Positions 60,111-64,000 of a DNA stretch of 64,000 bases are shown here, piece after piece. Source of the stretch: SAR202 cluster bacterium bin87 (GTDB taxonomy: Bacteria; Chloroflexota; Dehalococcoidia; Lucifugimonadales; UBA3495); the NCBI GenBank assembly GCA_002238825.1, contig MPNC01000005.1, forward strand, positions 205,077 through 269,076, given 5' to 3'. Every line of letters starts with the position of its first letter. Position 1 is the first letter of the stretch. Under the pieces are notes generated by a model. That model searched no databases, was not told where the DNA came from, and saw only the letters and a program-made list of their open reading frames with translations. The translations under genes were made by a program, and so were the position numbers.

Positions 60111-61214
60111 ATGAAATTGGGCCTGTTCAACATGCCCCTGCACCCGCCGGGTCGTTTGCACGCGGACACCTACGACGAGGACCTGGAGTTGATGGCGCGC
60201 GCCGACGATCTGGGATACTCCGAGGCGTGGATCGGCGAGCACTTCACCACTGAGTGGGAGAACATGCCGGCTCCCGACCTCTTCATCGCCCGGGCATTGG
60301 GAGTGACCAGGAACCTGGTGATGGGCACCGGCGTTTCCCTGCTGGCCTTCCACGACCCCATCATGATCGCACACCGCATGGCAATGCTGGACCACTTGGC
60401 GCGAGGCCGGTTCTTCTTTGGCATCGGATCCGGTGGCGTCCCCACCGACTCCGAGATGTTCGGCATGAACCGGGAGTCCGGTCAGCAGCGGGACCGGATG
60501 CGGGAGGCAGCGAACGTAATTCTCAAGATGTGGACCTCAGAAGACCCGAAAGGGTTCACCCACCAGGGCGAGTACTACACCGTCAGCGTGCCGGAATCCC
60601 GTCCGGAAATGGGGCTGGCCTACCACATGCGGCCCTACCAGAAACCGCACCCTCCAATCGCGGTGGCCGGCAGCAGCCCGTCGTCTCCGACCCTGGAGGT
60701 TGCGGGCGAAATGGGCTGGTGGCCAATGAGCACACTGTTCCTGCACACCTCGCATCTCCCCAGACACTGGGACGCCTATTCCAAAGGGGCCCAGTCAGCA
60801 GGAAGGAAGGTGTCGCGCAACCAGTGGCGCATCGCCCGCGAGGTCTACGTCGGCGAGACCACCGAGCAGGCGGTGGCAGATGTGATGAACGGCCCGCCGG
60901 CACGGACCTTTGACAAGTACTTCATACCGCTCCTCGGCCAGGGGCAGCGCGGTCTCGACGGTATCAAGACCGACCCAAACCTGCCCAACTCCGCGCTAAC
61001 GCCGGAGTACATGCTGGACAACTTCTGGATCGTGGGCGATCCAGACGAGTGCGCGCGGCAAATACGCGAACTGCACGGTGAAACGGGCGGGTTCGGCACG
61101 CTGCTGATGCTCTGCCACGACTGGGGCCAGGATCGGGCGAAGGGACTGCGTTCCCTGGAACTCCTGGCAACCGAAACCTTGCCGCAATTGGCGGACCTGA
61201 TTTCCGACGACTAG
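60111..61214 (+). CDS. LLM-class flavin-dependent monooxygenase
   Basis: A 367-residue LLM protein closer to the alkanesulfonate/limonene-monooxygenase type: GYSEAWIGEHFTTEWENM, TGVSLLAFHDPIMIAHRMA, LDHLARGRFFFGIGSGG and IAVAGSSPSSPTLEVAGEMG. CCGGAG precedes the ATG. It is not a close copy of the gene before it, so the pair is not a recent duplication. The haem-monooxygenase-like gene follows after 37 nt. Confidence 0.9.
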   Translation: MKLGLFNMPLHPPGRLHADTYDEDLELMARADDLGYSEAWIGEHFTTEWENMPAPDLFIARALGVTRNLVMGTGVSLLAFHDPIMIAHRMAMLDHLARGRFFFGIGSGGVPTDSEMFGMNRESGQQRDRMREAANVILKMWTSEDPKGFTHQGEYYTVSVPESRPEMGLAYHMRPYQKPHPPIAVAGSSPSSPTLEVAGEMGWWPMSTLFLHTSHLPRHWDAYSKGAQSAGRKVSRNQWRIAREVYVGETTEQAVADVMNGPPARTFDKYFIPLLGQGQRGLDGIKTDPNLPNSALTPEYMLDNFWIVGDPDECARQIRELHGETGGFGTLLMLCHDWGQDRAKGLRSLELLATETLPQLADLISDD

Positions 61215-61251
61215 GACGGCGCGACCATCGCCGCCGCCACAAGGAGGCAAA

Positions 61252-61581
61252 ATGTTCATCGCCACCAACCGCATCAAGGTCAAGACCGGCTACGGCGACA
61301 CCCTGGCCGAGATGTTCAAAGCCCGGGGCGCCGTCCAGGACCATTCAGGGTTCATCAGCTTCGAGCTATGGAAGATGCACAAGACGCCCGAACACGAGGA
61401 TTTCCTGGTGGTCACCCATTGGGAGACCGAAGAGGATCACCACACCTGGACCCGTAGCGATGCGTTTCGTTCCGCCCACGCCGGCGGGCCCCCGGATTTC
61501 CTGCTCGGCCCCGGTGAATTCCATACCTACGACGTGGTGCACCGGCTGGAAGCCTCCGGGGCTGCTGCTGCAGCGGACTGA
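61252..61581 (+). CDS. IsdG/MhuD-type haem-degrading monooxygenase
   Basis: A 109-residue ABM-fold protein. Asn6 (MFIATN), Trp66 (HHTWTRSD) and His76 (FRSAHAG) fall at the positions of the Asn-Trp-His triad of staphylococcal IsdG/IsdI, which supports haem degradation over a general quinol monooxygenase. Residues 29-60 (DHSGFISFELW, EDFLVVTHWET) are typical of the fold. AAGGAGG precedes the ATG. No haem uptake genes are nearby, so a role in iron salvage or another ABM reaction remains open. Confidence 0.8.
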   Translation: MFIATNRIKVKTGYGDTLAEMFKARGAVQDHSGFISFELWKMHKTPEHEDFLVVTHWETEEDHHTWTRSDAFRSAHAGGPPDFLLGPGEFHTYDVVHRLEASGAAAAAD

Positions 61582-61740
61582 GGAACATCTTCGGAGCGCC
61601 GATCCAATCGCAACGCCGCAATAAAAATCAGCGGCAGCGCGGAGAAATTGATTATCCCGGTGAGGAACCGCTTGGGTTCGTGCGTTGACCTAACTCGCCC
61701 GAAATGGTGGACCAGAATTCTCCCGCTGATAGTCGCCGAG
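61527..61740 (-). pseudogene. Possible remnant of a membrane transporter C-terminus
   Basis: A minus-strand open frame ending at 61527 reads LVHHFGRV, then PKRFLTGIINFSALPLIFI, then AALRLDRRSED, like the last transmembrane helix and tail of an MFS-type transporter. No start codon with a ribosome site is seen and the frame runs into the haem monooxygenase gene. It is probably a decayed gene end. The remainder of the 301-nt gap (61582-61882) holds the palindrome at 61770-61791. Confidence 0.3.
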
Positions 61741-61769
61741 AATGGCGCCTTGTCACGTGCAGCGCCATA

Positions 61770-61791
61770 GCCCCCGGTTGCAACCGGGGGC
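61770..61791. repeat. Perfect 22-bp G+C-rich palindrome
   Basis: GCCCCCGGTTG-CAACCGGGGGC, perfect 11-bp arms with no spacer and no T-run on either side, so it is not an ordinary terminator. Its arms resemble those of the terminator at 63158-63178. Confidence 0.75.
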
Positions 61792-61882
61792 CATGCATGC
61801 AGTGCCCCTCGGCGAAATTACCACGGCAACAACCTGATATATTGAACCAGATAGCTCCCATATCCGGTCAAGGAGTTCGTCG

Positions 61883-63130
61883 ATGAAGCCGCCCGAACCC
61901 ACATTGCTGCCTGAACAGTTTGGCACGCTGCAGGGCGTGCGCATACTTTCCACTGGCACCATTGTGGCCGAGCCGGTGGCCGCTGGGATGGCGGCGGACA
62001 TGGGCGCCGAGGTAATCCACATCGAGCGGCCCGGTGGGGGTGAGGACTGGAGGCACGCGGAGTTCCCCATCGAGTCCCCGAGCGGCGTTCAAGTGGCCAG
62101 TTCCTGGATTCAAGACCACCGGAACATGTTCCATACCACCCTGGATTTCAGCACGCCGGAGGGCCGAGATATATTCCTGAAGCTGCTGCAGCGGGCCGAC
62201 ATCTGGATGGAGAGTTCCAAGGCCCGCACCTACGACAAGTGGGGCCTGGACGACGTGACGGTGTTGGACGCCAATCCGAAATTGGTGATCTGCCACGTAT
62301 CGGGATACGGGCAGGACGGCGACCCGGATTACGTCGGACGCGCTTCCTACGACTTCACGGCGCAAGCGTTCGGCGGCATGATGAACCTCATGGGGAACCC
62401 GGAGCCCGAACCACCGACGCGGGCAGTGCCCTGGACGGCCGACTACATCACTGCGCTGTTTTGCCTATGGTCGTCATTGGCGGCATACATCCACGCACAG
62501 CGCACCGGCCAGGGCCAGGTTATTGACCTGGCGCAGTTCGAAGCGGTACACCGGATACTGTCCGGCACCATGGTCGCCTACAACGAGCTGGGATTGGTGC
62601 GGGAACGAGCCGGCAACAAAGCCGGAAACGCCCAGCCCTGGGACACCTTCCAGGCCAGGGACGGCTGGGTGGTCATCGCAGCAGTTGGCCCGGCGGTCTA
62701 CGCCAGGGTCTGCCATGTCCTGGGACTGGATCCGGATCACGAGAAATGGATCAGAGCCCGACGAGAGATTCATTCGCCCGCCGGCATCGAGTTCGACGCT
62801 ATCCTGCGCGGTTGGGTAGAAGGGCGCACGGTGGACGAGGTGGTCCGGGTTTTCAATGAAGCGCAGGTGGGATGCAGCCGGATCATGGACGCCCGCGAGA
62901 TGGCAGAGAACCCCCACTACCGCAGCCGGGGAGTGCACGCTGAATGGCACGATGATCAACTGCGCAAGACGGTAAAGGGCGTTGGAGTGGTCCCCAGGTT
63001 TTCCGCGTCGCCCGGGAAGATCTGGCGTGGCTCGGTGCCAGTGGGCTACGACAACGACCTGGTGTATGGCGATTTGCTGGGGATGACGCCACAGACGCTC
63101 CATGAACTGGCCAGCCGCAAAGTGATTTGA
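61883..63130 (+). CDS. Class III CoA-transferase (CaiB/BaiF)
   Basis: A 415-residue CoA-transferase, more distant from the pair at 56.4-59 kb. It shows GVRILSTGTIVAEPVAAGMA and GAEVIHIERPGG at the start, CHVSGYGQDGDPDYVGRASYD near 137, and the likely nucleophile Asp187 in VPWTADYITALF. GTGQGQVIDLAQFEAVHR-like text (RTGQGQVIDLAQFEAV) follows. AAGGAG precedes the ATG. It stands alone before the bidirectional terminator; substrate unknown. Confidence 0.9.
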   Translation: MKPPEPTLLPEQFGTLQGVRILSTGTIVAEPVAAGMAADMGAEVIHIERPGGGEDWRHAEFPIESPSGVQVASSWIQDHRNMFHTTLDFSTPEGRDIFLKLLQRADIWMESSKARTYDKWGLDDVTVLDANPKLVICHVSGYGQDGDPDYVGRASYDFTAQAFGGMMNLMGNPEPEPPTRAVPWTADYITALFCLWSSLAAYIHAQRTGQGQVIDLAQFEAVHRILSGTMVAYNELGLVRERAGNKAGNAQPWDTFQARDGWVVIAAVGPAVYARVCHVLGLDPDHEKWIRARREIHSPAGIEFDAILRGWVEGRTVDEVVRVFNEAQVGCSRIMDAREMAENPHYRSRGVHAEWHDDQLRKTVKGVGVVPRFSASPGKIWRGSVPVGYDNDLVYGDLLGMTPQTLHELASRKVI

Positions 63131-63157
63131 GGACCGACACAGTTGCACAAAAAACAA

Positions 63158-63185
63158 AACCCCCGGTAACCGGGGGTTAGTTTTT
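63158..63185. terminator. Bidirectional terminator between CoA-transferase and tRNA/rRNA genes
   Basis: Stem AACCCCCGG (63158-63166), TAA loop, CCGGGGGTT (63170-63178), then AGTTTTT on the plus side. On the minus side the stem is followed by TTGTTTTTTG. It serves both the CoA-transferase and the rRNA-tRNA transcript. Confidence 0.85.
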
Positions 63186-63193
63186 GCCTGACT

Positions 63194-63268
63194 TGGTAGC
63201 GGGGGTTGGACTCGAACCAACGACCTTCGGGTTATGAGCCCGACGAGCTGCCACTGCTCCACCCCGCG
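63194..63268 (-). tRNA. Initiator tRNA-fMet (CAT)
   Basis: A 75-nt cloverleaf on the minus strand, CCA encoded. The 5' end CGCGGGGTGGAGCAG and the anticodon arm TCGGGCTCATAACCCGA with three G-C pairs are initiator hallmarks; the anticodon is at 63234-63236. Position 1 is C and 72 is T, unpaired, as in initiators. It lies about 105 nt after the 23S rRNA 3' end and is probably co-transcribed with it. Confidence 0.95.
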
Positions 63269-63372
63269 CCGTGGCGCTTGCGCGCCGGCAACTGAACAGG
63301 AAATCTGAACTTAGCGATCGATTTTTGATGATGAGCGCTGAACCGAGCCAAGAGAATTAGAAGCTCTTAGCG

Positions 63373-64000
<628 letters not shown>

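Noticed and set aside
63269..63372. A 5S rRNA gene between 23S and tRNA-fMet
   Set aside because: The space is shorter than a 5S gene and lacks its conserved loop sequences.

Overview
This is a G+C-rich chromosomal segment (roughly 60 percent by eye) of a free-living bacterium. The gene mix points to a Chloroflexota lineage, most like the SAR202/Dehalococcoidia side: several luciferase-like (LLM) flavin oxidoreductases, class III CaiB/BaiF CoA-transferases, an F420-type PPOX protein, a mycothiol-type formaldehyde dehydrogenase homologue, a DUF1501/DUF1800 pair and many GTG/TTG starts. The taxonomic placement is an inference from content. No phage, conjugative element, CRISPR array or complete insertion sequence is visible.

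Layout. 1-3.1 kb: purine genes on the minus strand (purF-purM-small protein-purH, with purH cut by the left edge). 3.2-6.9 kb: the conserved rpmH-rnpA-yidD-yidC-khpB block, with an outer-face PQQ-propeller lipoprotein inserted between yidD and yidC. 7-14.9 kb: single metabolic genes (alpha/beta hydrolase, zinc alcohol dehydrogenase, nucleoside hydrolase, peroxiredoxin, gamma-glutamyltransferase, haloacid dehalogenase, LLM oxidoreductase). 15-18.8 kb: pstC-pstA-pstB-phoU without pstS, where PstC carries a fibronectin-III-like insert. 18.9-21.8 kb: a siroheme nitrite/sulfite reductase and hemD behind a structured leader that ends in an intrinsic terminator. 21.8-33.1 kb: mostly minus-strand genes (lipoprotein, cupin, radC, two tandem small-molecule kinase-like genes, a ThDP enzyme, an alpha/beta hydrolase, PPOX protein, nnr, acpS, metF, a crotonase). 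33.2-37.5 kb: DUF167, a dual-specificity phosphatase, two small zinc-ribbon paralogues, a JAMM protease, a Ca2+/cation antiporter and leuB. 37.9-45.8 kb: a plus-strand run of DUF1501, DUF1800, an NHL propeller and glcDEF. 46-52.8 kb on the minus strand: trpD-trpC-trpF-trpB, a lipoprotein HNH nuclease, an SDR and a glyoxylate aminotransferase. 52.9-63.1 kb: amidohydrolase, oligopeptidase B, a polyketide-cyclase-like protein, three CoA-transferases, two LLM oxidoreductases and an IsdG-type haem monooxygenase. 63.2-64 kb: initiator tRNA and the 3' part of a 23S rRNA gene, both on the minus strand, with no 5S between them.

How it works together. Glycolate oxidase (GlcDEF) and the adjacent convergent aminotransferase form a glycolate to glyoxylate to glycine route. 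The reductase and HemD share a siroheme theme: one gene uses siroheme and the other makes its precursor. CoA-transferases, LLM oxidoreductases, the crotonase and the alpha/beta hydrolases suggest breakdown of recalcitrant organic carbon. Several of these enzymes have substitutions at the expected catalytic residues.

The points most worth a second look are the attenuator-like leader of the reductase operon, the FN3-like insert in PstC, the JAMM/zinc-ribbon locus with its TTACCG sites, the signal-less DUF1501-DUF1800-NHL cluster, the CoA-transferase pair in which one member lacks the catalytic Asp, the HNH lipoprotein overlapping trpB, and small families of dispersed palindromes at gene ends.
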